From assembly GCF_965137005.1 (NCBI RefSeq), contig NZ_CBCRXM010000005.1, positions 124,001-188,000 on the forward strand: a DNA stretch of 64,000 bases, given 5' to 3'. Below the pieces are notes generated by a model, which saw nothing but the letters and a program-made list of their open reading frames with translations, did not search any database and was not told where the DNA came from. Below, one piece after another: positions 1-7,996 of the stretch (position 1 is its first letter; each line of letters starts with the position of its first letter). The stretch comes from Sphingomonas_O antarctica. GTDB taxonomy: Bacteria > Pseudomonadota > Alphaproteobacteria > Sphingomonadales > Sphingomonadaceae. The position numbers were made by a program, and so were the translations under genes.

Positions 1-215
1 AGCCGACCAGTTTCGACGGTCGTGGCAATTACGCCTGTGGCCTGAAGGAACAGCTGATCTTTCCGGAGATCAGCTATGACCAGGTCGACAAGGTGCGCGG
101 CATGGACGTGATCGTCACCACGACGGCCAACACCGACGACGAAGCGCGCGAGCTGCTGCGTTTGTTCGGTTTCCCGTTCCCGGTCGAAGAGACCGAAGAA
201 AAGAAGGCGGCATAA
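1..215 (+). CDS. rplE: 50S ribosomal protein L5, C-terminal fragment
   Basis: The reading frame is open from the window edge (first full codon at base 3) and ends with TAA at 213-215, giving the last 70 residues. They contain the L5 signature SFDGRGNY followed by EQLIFPEI, typical of the C-terminal half of L5, a 5S rRNA-binding protein of the large-subunit central protuberance. The stop lies 3 bp before rpsN, as expected in the spc operon. The 5' part of the gene is outside the window. Confidence 0.97.
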   Translation, partial: PTSFDGRGNYACGLKEQLIFPEISYDQVDKVRGMDVIVTTTANTDDEARELLRLFGFPFPVEETEEKKAA

Positions 216-218
216 GCG

Positions 219-524
219 ATGGCCAAGCAATCGAGCGTCAACAAGAACGAGCGCCGTAAGGTCCTCGTCGCGCGCACCAAGCCCAAGCTGGACAAGCTGA
301 AGGCGATTGCCAACGATATGTCGCTGGATGACGGCGACCGCCTGATGGCGCGCCTGAAGATGGCGGAGCTGCCGCGCAATGGCAATCCGACGCGTATCCG
401 CAATCGTTGCGCGCTGACCGGGCGTCCGCGTGCTTATTACCGCAAGTTCGGGCTCGCCCGTGTGATGCTTCGCGATCTGGCCAACAAGGGCCAGATCCCC
501 GGCCTCACCAAGTCGAGCTGGTAA
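219..524 (+). CDS. rpsN: 30S ribosomal protein S14
   Basis: This encodes 101 residues, the usual length of the long, zinc-free bacterial S14. The C-terminal part has the family pattern RCALTGRPRAYYRKFGLAR and the end KSSW. S14 assembles into the head of the 30S subunit near the 3' domain of 16S rRNA. The gene starts with ATG 3 bp after rplE and is followed by rpsH after 10 bp, the canonical spc operon order. The lack of a CXXC pair indicates the zinc-independent form. Confidence 0.98.
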   Translation: MAKQSSVNKNERRKVLVARTKPKLDKLKAIANDMSLDDGDRLMARLKMAELPRNGNPTRIRNRCALTGRPRAYYRKFGLARVMLRDLANKGQIPGLTKSSW

Positions 525-534
525 GGGTAGACAG

Positions 535-930
535 ATGGCATTGACCGATCCCCTGGGCGATATGCTCACCCGCATCCGCAACGGGCAGCAGGCGAAGAAG
601 GACAGCGTCATGACGCCGGCCTCCAAGCTGCGCCAGCGCGTGCTCGATGTGCTTCAGCGCGAAGGCTATATCCGCGGCTATTCCTCGGAAGAGCTGGCCG
701 GACATGACGGCATTCGCATCGAACTGAAGTATTTCGAGGGCCGTCCCGCGATCCAGCACGTCGCGCGCGTCTCGAAGCCGGGCCGCCGTGTCTATTCGGG
801 AAGCACCGAGCTGCCGCGCGTACGCAACGGCCTGGGTATCACCATCGTCTCGACGCCGAAGGGCGTGCTCTCGGATGCCGAGGCACGTGACCAGAATGTC
901 GGCGGCGAAGTGCTCGCGGAGGTATTCTAA
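535..930 (+). CDS. rpsH: 30S ribosomal protein S8
   Basis: This 131-residue protein matches S8 over its whole length: DPLGDMLTRIRNGQ at the N-terminus and the RNA-binding C-terminal signature GLGITIVSTPKGVLSD. S8 binds the central domain of 16S rRNA early in 30S assembly, and in other bacteria it is the translational repressor of the spc operon. The ATG is 10 bp after rpsN, and its TAA directly abuts the rplF start. Confidence 0.98.
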   Translation: MALTDPLGDMLTRIRNGQQAKKDSVMTPASKLRQRVLDVLQREGYIRGYSSEELAGHDGIRIELKYFEGRPAIQHVARVSKPGRRVYSGSTELPRVRNGLGITIVSTPKGVLSDAEARDQNVGGEVLAEVF

Positions 931-1464
931 ATGAGCCGGATCGGAAAACGGCCGGTCGCGATGCCTTCGGGCGTCACGGCGACGACCGAAGGCAGCACGC
1001 TGTCGGTGAAGGGGCCCAAGGGCACGCTCAGCCTCGCTATGCGTGACGAGATCAAATACGATATCGAAGCGGACGGCATTTCGGTGCAGCCGGCCAACGA
1101 CACCAAGCAAGCGCGTGCCTTTTGGGGCATGCAGCGGACGCTAGTGCAGAATTTGGTGACGGGCGTGACCGAGGGCTTCAACAAGCGTCTTGAGATCACC
1201 GGCGTCGGCTATCGTGCCAATGCGCAGGGCCGCAAGCTGAAGCTTCAGCTCGGCTATTCGCATGACGTCGACATGGACATTCCCGAGGGCGTGGACGTGA
1301 AGACGCCGGATCAGACCACGGTCGAAATCACCGGTGCGGACAAGCAGAAGGTCGGCCAGTTCGCTGCCGAAATTCGCCGCTGGCGCAAGCCCGAACCCTA
1401 TAAGGGCAAGGGTATCAAATATGCGGGCGAGATCATCTTCCGCAAAGAAGGTAAGAAAAAGTAA
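931..1464 (+). CDS. rplF: 50S ribosomal protein L6
   Basis: This 177-residue protein has the two tandem L6 domains. It opens with MSRIGKRPV and carries the C-terminal signature RRWRKPEPYKGKGI near residues 150-163. L6 sits near the GTPase-associated region of the 50S subunit. The start codon follows the rpsH stop without a gap. The stop overlaps the rplR ATG by one base (TAATG), which implies translational coupling. Confidence 0.98.
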   Translation: MSRIGKRPVAMPSGVTATTEGSTLSVKGPKGTLSLAMRDEIKYDIEADGISVQPANDTKQARAFWGMQRTLVQNLVTGVTEGFNKRLEITGVGYRANAQGRKLKLQLGYSHDVDMDIPEGVDVKTPDQTTVEITGADKQKVGQFAAEIRRWRKPEPYKGKGIKYAGEIIFRKEGKKK

Positions 1465-1817
1465 TGGCCAAGCTGTCGCTTTTCGCCAAGCGCCGCCAAC
1501 GCGTGCGCACGGCACTCGCCGCTCGTGCCGGTGGGCGTGCGCGCCTGTCGGTGCATCGTTCGGGCCGGCATATCTATGCGCAGGTGATCGACGATGCGGC
1601 GGGCAAGACCGTTGCTTCGGCCTCGACCCTCGAAAAGGACGCGCGCAGCACGACCGGCGCCACCGCGGCCGCGGCGACGGCGGTCGGCAAGACGCTCGCC
1701 GAGCGGGCCAAGGCTGCCGGCGTGACCGCGGTCGTGTTCGACCGTGGTGGTTTCCTGTTCCACGGCCGCGTCAAGGCGCTGGCCGATGGCGCCCGCGAAG
1801 GCGGATTGGAGTTTTAA
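1464..1817 (+). CDS. rplR: 50S ribosomal protein L18
   Basis: This 117-residue protein has the L18 pattern: a basic N-terminus (LFAKRRQRVRTAL), the LSVHRSGRHIYAQVIDD core and a VVFDRGGFLFHGRVKALADGAREGGL-type end. L18 binds 5S rRNA together with L5. It is coupled to rplF by a one-base overlap, and rpsE starts immediately after its TAA. Confidence 0.98.
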   Translation: MAKLSLFAKRRQRVRTALAARAGGRARLSVHRSGRHIYAQVIDDAAGKTVASASTLEKDARSTTGATAAAATAVGKTLAERAKAAGVTAVVFDRGGFLFHGRVKALADGAREGGLEF

Positions 1818-2567
1818 ATGGCTGACGAAACCGAAATTCAGGCGGCTCCGGCCGAAGCACCTGCCGCGCCCGCCCAGTCGGGTCCGGGCGGCGGTGGTCC
1901 CGGTCGTGGTCCGCGTAGCGGCGGCGGCGGTCGTGGTGGCCCCGGCGGCAATCGCGGCGGTGGTCCCGGTGGCAATCGTGGCGGCAACGATCGCAATCGT
2001 GCGCGTCGCGATGGCGGTGGTCCCCGCGACGATGGCGGCGAAGAGCTGATCGAAAAGCTGGTCCACATCAACCGCGTCTCGAAGACGGTCAAAGGCGGCA
2101 AGCGCTTCGGCTTTGCCGCGCTCGTCGTCGTCGGCGACGGCAAGGGTCGTGCCGGCTTCGGTCATGGCAAGGCGCGCGAAGTGCCCGAAGCCATTTCGAA
2201 GGCGACCGCTGCGGCCAAGAAGGCGATGGTTCGCGTTCCTCTGAAGGACGGGCGCACGTTGCATCATGACGGCAATGGTCACTTCGGTGCCGGTCGCGTG
2301 ACGCTGCGTTCGGCGCCGCAGGGAACCGGTATCATCGCCGGTGGCCCGATGCGCGCCATCTTCGAATCGCTGGGCGTGGCCGATGTGGTGACCAAGTCGG
2401 TCGGCACGTCGAACCCGTACAACATGATCCGGGCGACCTTCGAAGCGCTGGGCGAGCAGACCTCACCCAAAAGCGTGGCGCAGCGTCGCGGCAAGAAGAT
2501 CGTCGACCTGCTCGGCCGTGGTGGTTCCAAGACCGCCGAAGCCGATGCCGAAGCGATCACGGAGTAA
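1818..2567 (+). CDS. rpsE: 30S ribosomal protein S5 with Gly/Arg-rich N-terminal extension
   Basis: The conserved S5 body runs from about residue 75: EELIEKLVHINRVSK, then GFAALVVVGDGKGRAGFGHGKA, and a C-terminal half with VTKSVGTSNPYNM. Normal S5 proteins are about 165 residues; this one has 249. The extra 70 or so residues are an Ala/Pro stretch followed by dense Gly/Arg repeats (GGGRGGPGGNRGG-type) and look disordered. S5 acts in decoding fidelity at the mRNA entry site. The start abuts the rplR stop, so the extension is part of the natural gene unless translation starts internally; no internal ATG is well placed. Confidence 0.96.
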   Translation: MADETEIQAAPAEAPAAPAQSGPGGGGPGRGPRSGGGGRGGPGGNRGGGPGGNRGGNDRNRARRDGGGPRDDGGEELIEKLVHINRVSKTVKGGKRFGFAALVVVGDGKGRAGFGHGKAREVPEAISKATAAAKKAMVRVPLKDGRTLHHDGNGHFGAGRVTLRSAPQGTGIIAGGPMRAIFESLGVADVVTKSVGTSNPYNMIRATFEALGEQTSPKSVAQRRGKKIVDLLGRGGSKTAEADAEAITE

Positions 2568-2572
2568 TCGAC

Positions 2573-2749
2573 GTGGCAACCATCAAGATCAAGCAGACCG
2601 GTTCGCCGATCCGCCGCACCGACGATCAGCGCGCGACCCTGAAAGGTCTCGGACTTAACAAGATGCACAAGGTTTCGGAGCTGACCGACAGCCCCGAAGT
2701 TCAGGGCATGATCCGCAAGGTGCGGCATATGGTCGAAGTCGTTAGCTAG
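2573..2749 (+). CDS. rpmD: 50S ribosomal protein L30
   Basis: A small gene with a GTG start 5 bp after rpsE gives 58 residues, the usual L30 size. The sequence begins VATIKIKQTGSPIRR and contains LKGLGLNKMHKVSEL, the L30 signature, with a VRHMVEVV end. L30 is a peripheral 50S protein near domain II of 23S rRNA. Order rpsE-rpmD-rplO is canonical. Confidence 0.96.
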   Translation: MATIKIKQTGSPIRRTDDQRATLKGLGLNKMHKVSELTDSPEVQGMIRKVRHMVEVVS

Positions 2750-2817
2750 ACCCGATTCAGGGCTAAACTTCGACTAAACTTTCAAAGCGCGACAAAAGCG
2801 AAAGCGAGTGCACTGAC

Positions 2818-3372
2818 ATGAAACTGAACGAAATTTCCGACAACGCCGGTGCTCGCAAGAGCCGCATGCGCGTCGCCCGCGGCATCGGCTCGGGCAAAGG
2901 CAAGACCGCCGGTCGCGGCCAGAAGGGCCAGACCAGCCGTTCGGGCGTCGCCATCAAGGGTTTCGAGGGCGGCCAGATGCCGCTGCACATGCGGCTGCCG
3001 AAGCGTGGCTTCAACAACATCTTCGCCAAGGATTATGCCGAGGTGAACCTCGGTGCGATCCAGAAGCTGGTCGATGCGGGAACGCTGTCGTCGAACGGCG
3101 TGATCGATCATGAAGCCATGAAGGCTGCGGGCATCGGCCGCGGCGGCAAGGACGGTGTGCGCTTGCTGGGCAAGGGCGCGTTCTCGTCGCAGCTGAGCTT
3201 CAAGGTCGCCGGCATCTCCAAGGGTGCGCGCGAAACCATCGAAAAAGCCGGTGGTTCTGTCGAAGTGATCGAAGTCGTCGCCGCTGCCGACAAGGCCAAG
3301 GCCAAGCACCGCACGGTGCAAAAGGTGAAGGCTGCGGACAAGGAAGCCAAGAAGGCTGCCGCACGCGCCTGA
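2818..3372 (+). CDS. rplO: 50S ribosomal protein L15
   Basis: The 184-residue protein starts MKLNEISDNAGARKSRMR, the expected L15 N-terminus, followed by the Gly/Lys-rich segment GSGKGKTAGRGQKGQ. The body ends near residue 155, and an Ala/Lys-rich tail (KAADKEAKKAAARA) lengthens it, as is common in alphaproteobacteria. L15 is a late 50S assembly protein. A 68 bp gap separates it from rpmD and 70 bp from secY. Confidence 0.97.
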   Translation: MKLNEISDNAGARKSRMRVARGIGSGKGKTAGRGQKGQTSRSGVAIKGFEGGQMPLHMRLPKRGFNNIFAKDYAEVNLGAIQKLVDAGTLSSNGVIDHEAMKAAGIGRGGKDGVRLLGKGAFSSQLSFKVAGISKGARETIEKAGGSVEVIEVVAAADKAKAKHRTVQKVKAADKEAKKAAARA

Positions 3373-3442
3373 ACGGCCAACGGGTGACATAGCGCGCCGC
3401 GCACCTATATGACGCTGCGGGCATTCAGGAATTAGAGCGACT

Positions 3443-4810
3443 ATGGCATCCGCCGCCGACCGTATGGCATCCAGCATCAGCCTGGCGAATTTCGCCCAGG
3501 CGACCGATCTGAAGAAAAGGTTGTGGTTCACGATCGGTGCGCTGATCGTATTCCGCTTCCTCAGCCACGTGCCGTTGCCGGGCGTCGATCCGCGCGCGCT
3601 GGCGACATTGTACGCGGGCACCAAGGGCGGCGTGCTCGACTTCTTCAACAATTTCTCGGGTGGCGCGCTCGAACGCATGTCGGTGATCGCGCTGGGCATC
3701 ATGCCCTACATCACCGCGTCCATCGTCGTGCAGCTGGCGACCTCGCTCAGCCCCAAGCTCGCCGCCATCAAGAAGGAAGGCGAGAGCGGGCGCAAGAAGC
3801 TCAACCAATATACGCGCTACGGCACGGTGTTCCTCACCGCGATCCAGGGTTATTTCATCGCCGTCGGTCTCGAGAATTGGGGCGCGACATCGGGCATTTC
3901 GGCGGTGGTCGAACCCGGTCTGCTGTTCCGGGTGACCTGCATGGTCAGCCTGGTCGGCGGCACGATGTTCCTGATGTGGATCGGCGAACAGATCACCAGC
4001 CGCGGCATCGGCAACGGTGCGTCGCTGATCATCATGGCGGGCATCGTCAGCCGGCTTCCCGTCGTGCTGGTCCAGCTGTTTGAGAGCGGCCGCACCGGCG
4101 CGGTGTCCCCGTTGCTGATCGTCGCGACGACGGCGGTGGTGCTTGGGCTGATCGCGGGTATTTGCTTCATGGAACGCGCTCAGCGACGCGTGCTGATCCA
4201 ATATCCCAAGCGCCAGACTGCGCGCGGTATGCAGCAGGGCGACAAGAGCTTCCTGCCGTTGAAGATCAACACGTCGGGCGTGATTCCGCCGATCTTCGCG
4301 TCTTCGCTGTTGCTGATGCCGCTGACGATTGCGCAGTTTGCGGGCAACCGTGTTGCCGGTGAAAGCAGCTGGGGCGATTTCGTGCTTGGCGTGACGACGT
4401 CGCTACAGCATGGTTCGCCGCTGTACATCGCGCTGTACGCCGCCGGGATTATCTTCTTCTCGTTCTTCTACACCGCGGTTGTGTTCAATCCGGAAGAGAC
4501 CGCCGAGAATTTGAAGCGTCATGGCGGCTTCATCCCGGGCATCCGTCCGGGCAAGGCGACCGAGACCTATCTCGATTATGTGCTCACGCGCATCACGGTG
4601 ATCGGTGCGGCATATCTGGCGCTGATCTGTCTGGTGCCCGAGTTCGCGGCGGCGAAGTTCGGCCTGTCGGTGACGCTCGGCGGGACCAGCCTGTTGATCG
4701 TCGTCAACGTGACGATGGACACGGTGACGCAGATCCAGAGCCATTTGCTGGCGCATCAGTACGGTGACCTGATCAAGAAGTCGAAGTTGAAGGGTGCGCG
4801 CGCGCGATGA
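3443..4810 (+). CDS. secY: Sec translocase channel subunit SecY
   Basis: This 455-residue polytopic membrane protein has about ten hydrophobic segments. Recognisable SecY stretches are HVPLPGVDP after the first helix, MPYITASIVVQL (helix 2), and PLKINTSGVIPPIFASS in the middle of the protein. SecY forms the inner-membrane protein-conducting channel with SecE and SecG. The last four bases overlap the adk start (ATGA), so the two are co-translated. Its place after rplO is the classical spc operon end. Confidence 0.98.
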   Translation: MASAADRMASSISLANFAQATDLKKRLWFTIGALIVFRFLSHVPLPGVDPRALATLYAGTKGGVLDFFNNFSGGALERMSVIALGIMPYITASIVVQLATSLSPKLAAIKKEGESGRKKLNQYTRYGTVFLTAIQGYFIAVGLENWGATSGISAVVEPGLLFRVTCMVSLVGGTMFLMWIGEQITSRGIGNGASLIIMAGIVSRLPVVLVQLFESGRTGAVSPLLIVATTAVVLGLIAGICFMERAQRRVLIQYPKRQTARGMQQGDKSFLPLKINTSGVIPPIFASSLLLMPLTIAQFAGNRVAGESSWGDFVLGVTTSLQHGSPLYIALYAAGIIFFSFFYTAVVFNPEETAENLKRHGGFIPGIRPGKATETYLDYVLTRITVIGAAYLALICLVPEFAAAKFGLSVTLGGTSLLIVVNVTMDTVTQIQSHLLAHQYGDLIKKSKLKGARAR

Positions 4811-5451
4811 ACCTGATCCTGCTCGGGCCGCCCGGAGCGGGGAAGGGGACGCAGGCGCAGCGGCTGGTCGAAGGGCGCGGCATGGCGCAGCTGTCGACCG
4901 GCGACATGCTGCGCGCGGCGCGGACGTCGGGCACCGAACTGGGTGCGCGCGTCGCGGCGGTGATGGATGCGGGCGAACTGGTCAGCGACGATATCGTCGA
5001 TGCGTTGATCGGCGAGAAGCTCGACACCATGCCCGCCGATCAGGGCGCGATCTTCGACGGCTATCCGCGCACGGCAGCGCAGGCTGCATCGCTCGACCGC
5101 ATTCTCGACGCGCGGGGGCGCACGCTCGACCATGTCATTGAACTTGAGGTGGATGAGGACGCGTTGGTCGATCGGATCACCGGGCGCTACACCTGCGCCA
5201 AGTGCGGCACGGGCTATCACGACCGCCACCACCAGCCCAAGGTTGCCGGTGTGTGCGACGTATGCGGCGCGACCGAGTTCAAGCGCCGTCCCGACGACAA
5301 TGCGGAGACGGTACGCACGCGCATGGCCGAATATCGCGCCAAGACCGCGCCGATCCTGCCAATCTATGACGCGCGCGGATTGGTGACGCGGATCGACGGC
5401 ATGGCCGACATGGATACGGTCAGCGCCGCGATCGGGCGCATTCTCGGCTAG
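4807..5451 (+). CDS. adk: Adenylate kinase
   Basis: This 214-residue enzyme interconverts ATP, ADP and AMP in the cytosol. The P-loop GPPGAGKGT lies at residues 7-15, the AMP-site LSTGDMLR at about 30-37 and the DGYPRT motif at about 84-89. The LID carries four cysteines (CAKC and CDVC), so it should bind zinc like the long bacterial form. It overlaps secY by 4 bp. In many relatives adk is followed by rpsM-rpsK-rpoA-rplQ; here an unrelated gene follows. Confidence 0.97.
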   Translation: MNLILLGPPGAGKGTQAQRLVEGRGMAQLSTGDMLRAARTSGTELGARVAAVMDAGELVSDDIVDALIGEKLDTMPADQGAIFDGYPRTAAQAASLDRILDARGRTLDHVIELEVDEDALVDRITGRYTCAKCGTGYHDRHHQPKVAGVCDVCGATEFKRRPDDNAETVRTRMAEYRAKTAPILPIYDARGLVTRIDGMADMDTVSAAIGRILG

Positions 5452-5454
5452 CCG

Positions 5455-6027
5455 ATGCCCTCCGACCTCGCCCATCTGACCGAACGTCAGCAGAAATGGT
5501 TCGCGAGTGTGAAAGCGTCGCTCGAAACGCGAACCGGCAAGACGCTCGACCAATGGGTCGCGATTGCCAAGACCTGTCCGCACGACAAGCCGAATGCACG
5601 GCGCGACTGGCTGAAGGCGGAGCACGGCTTGCTCCAGAATTCTGCGATGTTCGTGTTGCACGAGGCGTTTCCCGAAGCGGACGATGCCGGAGCGCTGCGC
5701 GACGCGTTGTGGCGCGATCCGGAGGCGCGGGAGACCCTCGAGTCCGTGCGGAAGTTTAGTGAAAGTTTAGGCCCAATCGTCGTCGGCCAGCGCAAGAGCT
5801 TCACCGCGTTTTCACGCGATGTGCAGTTTGCGGCGATGCGGCCGGTCAAGGGCAAGGGTGCGCTGTTGGGCCTGAAGCTCGACCCTGCGTTGTCCCCTCG
5901 CCTGATAGCACCGGTGCGCGCCGAAAGCTGGTCCGAGCGGCTGACCGCGACGATCCTGTTGCCCGACGCCGCGGCGTTCGACGACGAGGCGCAAGACTTG
6001 TTTCGCCAGGCGAGTCTCAACGGCTGA
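5455..6027 (+). CDS. DUF4287-type conserved protein
   Basis: The first 65 residues (LTERQQKWFASVKASLETRT then LDQWVAIAKTCP and WLKAEHGLLQNSAMFVLHEA) match the DUF4287 pattern. The remaining part resembles the C-terminal domain that often accompanies it (similar to DUF5655). No enzymatic motif is visible and no role is established. The ATG lies 3 bp after adk, so it is probably co-transcribed with it. The last 11 bp overlap the end of the convergent DUF6456-type gene. Confidence 0.8.
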   Translation: MPSDLAHLTERQQKWFASVKASLETRTGKTLDQWVAIAKTCPHDKPNARRDWLKAEHGLLQNSAMFVLHEAFPEADDAGALRDALWRDPEARETLESVRKFSESLGPIVVGQRKSFTAFSRDVQFAAMRPVKGKGALLGLKLDPALSPRLIAPVRAESWSERLTATILLPDAAAFDDEAQDLFRQASLNG

Positions 6028-6502
6028 GTCCATAGGCATCGGCCAGCCGGTCGAGCGCGAGGGTCAGGACGAGCCGCCCGCTGCGCGTCGGCCAGCCGAG
6101 CGCGCGTTCGGCGGCGGGAAGCGGCTCGCAGGCGCACACCACGCGCCACAGCACATCCGACAGGCCGGGGCCAACACGGTCGATGGCGCGGTCGAAGCGG
6201 ACACGCGCATCGATTTGCAGCGTGGTCGGGTCCCCGCCGCCGGTCGATTTGGCGCGGGCCGGATCCCAGCGCATCGTGACGCCCGGAGCCAGGGCGGCGC
6301 GTTCGTAATCGGCGCGCAGCCGCTCACCCGCCTCGAAACTACGCGCGTCGATCAAGTCCCGCGCGCGCAACCACGACAAGGGGGATTCGGCGCGGTTGAC
6401 GGTGACGCTGCGCCCGCGCGTCTTGCGGCTCGCGCGACGCATTGCGGCGAGTATCGCGGGCGCTCCATTCGTCTCCACTCCGACTTCGACCAGATCGCGC
6501 AT
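6017..6502 (-). CDS. DUF6456-type conserved protein
   Basis: This 161-residue soluble protein resembles DUF6456 in its second half: WLRARDLIDARSFEAGERLRADYERA, then DVLWRVVCACEPLPAAER and a W-x-TRSGRLVLTLALDRLADAYGL end, conserved features of that alphaproteobacterial family. A helix-turn-helix role has been suggested for related proteins, but I see no clear HTH here. It is a single gene convergent with the DUF4287 gene and divergent from the XRE regulator at 6594. Confidence 0.72.
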   Translation of the reverse strand: MRDLVEVGVETNGAPAILAAMRRASRKTRGRSVTVNRAESPLSWLRARDLIDARSFEAGERLRADYERAALAPGVTMRWDPARAKSTGGGDPTTLQIDARVRFDRAIDRVGPGLSDVLWRVVCACEPLPAAERALGWPTRSGRLVLTLALDRLADAYGLSR

Positions 6503-6593
6503 GACGTCTCTCCTTTACCTGATTGCGAATCGCCTCTTGTCAGATTCGGTTGGGTGTAGGACAGGTGTTTTTTACCAACGAGGTTCGCGAAAC

Positions 6594-7157
6594 ATGATCA
6601 CGCGTATTCGTGAAGTCCGCCGCGCCAAGGGTATGACGCTCGCCGACGTGGCCGCGGCGTGTGCGCCGCCGACGACCGCGCAAACCGTCGGACGGCTGGA
6701 AACCGGCACCCGCACGGTGTCGGTCGGGTGGCTCAACCGGATCGCCGACGCACTCGGCACGACCGCCAAGGATCTGGTCGAATTGCCCGAAACCGCCGAT
6801 CTGCCCGTTGCCGCAATCCTCGGCCACGACGGGGTGCACGCGCCGCGTCACGCCAGCGTCGCCGCCGCGCCGCAGCCGGGTTCCGGGATGGTCGCGGTGC
6901 AGGTCGAGACCAGCGTCGGCGAGTACCGCAGCGGTGATGTGCTGTGGTGCGACCGGGTTGCGCCCGACGGGTTTGCGGGGTTGCTCAACCGCGATGTGTT
7001 GTTGCCGCGACCGGGCGGGCGGTTCATTTTCGGGCGGCTGATCGGGCGCGAGGGGGAACGGCTGCAGGTGTTGCCCTTGGGCGCGGGCGGGCGACAGCAG
7101 GTGGTCAGCGAGCCGGCCTGGGCAGCGGTGGCGCGGGTTCTGGTGCGGGCATTGTAA
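6594..7157 (+). CDS. XRE-family helix-turn-helix transcriptional regulator
   Basis: Residues 1-60 form an XRE HTH: ITRIREVRRAKGMTLADVA, then the recognition region with TVGRLETGTRTVSVGWLNRIADALG. The C-terminal 120 residues look like a peptidase-S24-like or sensor region (GEYRSGDVLWCDRV, FIFGRLIGR), though no Ser/Lys dyad is obvious. The chosen ATG begins exactly at the HTH. The next gene starts at the following base, so the two form a pair. Targets are unknown. Confidence 0.82.
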   Translation: MITRIREVRRAKGMTLADVAAACAPPTTAQTVGRLETGTRTVSVGWLNRIADALGTTAKDLVELPETADLPVAAILGHDGVHAPRHASVAAAPQPGSGMVAVQVETSVGEYRSGDVLWCDRVAPDGFAGLLNRDVLLPRPGGRFIFGRLIGREGERLQVLPLGAGGRQQVVSEPAWAAVARVLVRAL

Positions 7158-7697
7158 GTGGACGAGAAATTTGCCGACCGGTTGGCGGGGTTCGACGTCG
7201 TCGGCGAGACGCGGCGGTTCATCTATGCCCTGGCCGAGCGCCATCACCTGCGCGTCGAATGGGTCGAGGACCCGAGTTACGATCTCTATTGCGAGATCGC
7301 GCCGCAGCGCGGGCTGGCGCTCGACCTGTGGTTTTCGCTGGCGGAGAATTCGGTGCGGTTCGGCCAGCGTGACTGGTCCGCCAATTTTCACGACATCGAA
7401 CGCGTCGCAATCTGGAACCGCGCGCGGCGGGCGTTCGAAGGGCTGATTACGGGGCAAGCGCGGGTTGCATTGTCCTATTCGCCGGGACGGAGGCGGCCAT
7501 TCTTCACCAGTGTGCAATTGCTGGAACAGGGCGAGTGGAACGCGGTGTCGAGCGGTTTGGGGCTGGCCGTGCCACCATATTATCGCACGGTGTATCGCTA
7601 TAACGGGCAGGAGGAGGCAGGGCCGAAAGGTGTGGCAAAGAAGAGCTTCGTGCTCTTGGTGGGGCTGGTTGCGGGGTTATGGTGGGTGTTTTGGTGA
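7158..7697 (+). CDS. Hypothetical protein with C-terminal membrane anchor
   Basis: The GTG start directly follows the XRE regulator stop. The product has 179 residues: a soluble part of about 155 residues and a C-terminal hydrophobic helix (SFVLLVGLVAGLWWVFW) that probably anchors it in the membrane with almost no residues beyond. I recognise no domain. Codon usage resembles the neighbours. The tight coupling suggests that the regulator and this protein work together, but nothing shows how. Confidence 0.7.
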   Translation: MDEKFADRLAGFDVVGETRRFIYALAERHHLRVEWVEDPSYDLYCEIAPQRGLALDLWFSLAENSVRFGQRDWSANFHDIERVAIWNRARRAFEGLITGQARVALSYSPGRRRPFFTSVQLLEQGEWNAVSSGLGLAVPPYYRTVYRYNGQEEAGPKGVAKKSFVLLVGLVAGLWWVFW

Positions 7698-7764
7698 GCG
7701 GCGCGGTGGCGAAGCCACGTCGTCGGTCGGGCCGATGGCCCGCCGGCCGCACATGTCGTTCGGG

Positions 7765-7783
7765 CGCTTAGCGTCGCTAAGCG
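7765..7783. terminator. Inverted repeat, possible bidirectional terminator
   Basis: CGCTTAGC and its exact reverse complement GCTAAGCG are separated by three bases. The hairpin lies between the end of the 7158 gene and the 3' end of the minus-strand tRNA. There is no T-run, so Rho-independent termination is uncertain; tRNA 3' processing or a dispersed repeat are alternatives. Confidence 0.45.
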
Positions 7784-7797
7784 TCTCGACGATCATG

Positions 7798-7873
7798 TGG
7801 TGGGCGATGACGGGCTCGAACCGCCGACATCCTCCGTGTAAGGGAGGCGCTCTACCAACTGAGCTAATCGCCC
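7798..7873 (-). tRNA. tRNA-Val (anticodon UAC)
   Basis: On the minus strand the 76-base gene folds into a full cloverleaf. The acceptor stem GGGCGAT pairs with ATCGCCC, the D arm is GCTCAGTTGGTAGAGC, the anticodon stem CCTCC/GGAGG frames loop CTTACAC, and the T arm contains GGTTCGAGCCC-type pairing. Anticodon TAC reads GUA and related valine codons. CCA is encoded at 7798-7800. Confidence 0.97.
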
Positions 7874-7996
7874 TCGCAGCAAGCCTATACAAGGCTGGCG
7901 CGCCATTGCCAGCGCCGCGCGCCAGCCCTAGGCGGTTCAGCCGAATGACAGCGTCTGTGCGGCACGGCGCGCGCTTTGCGGGTGGAGCTTCGACGA

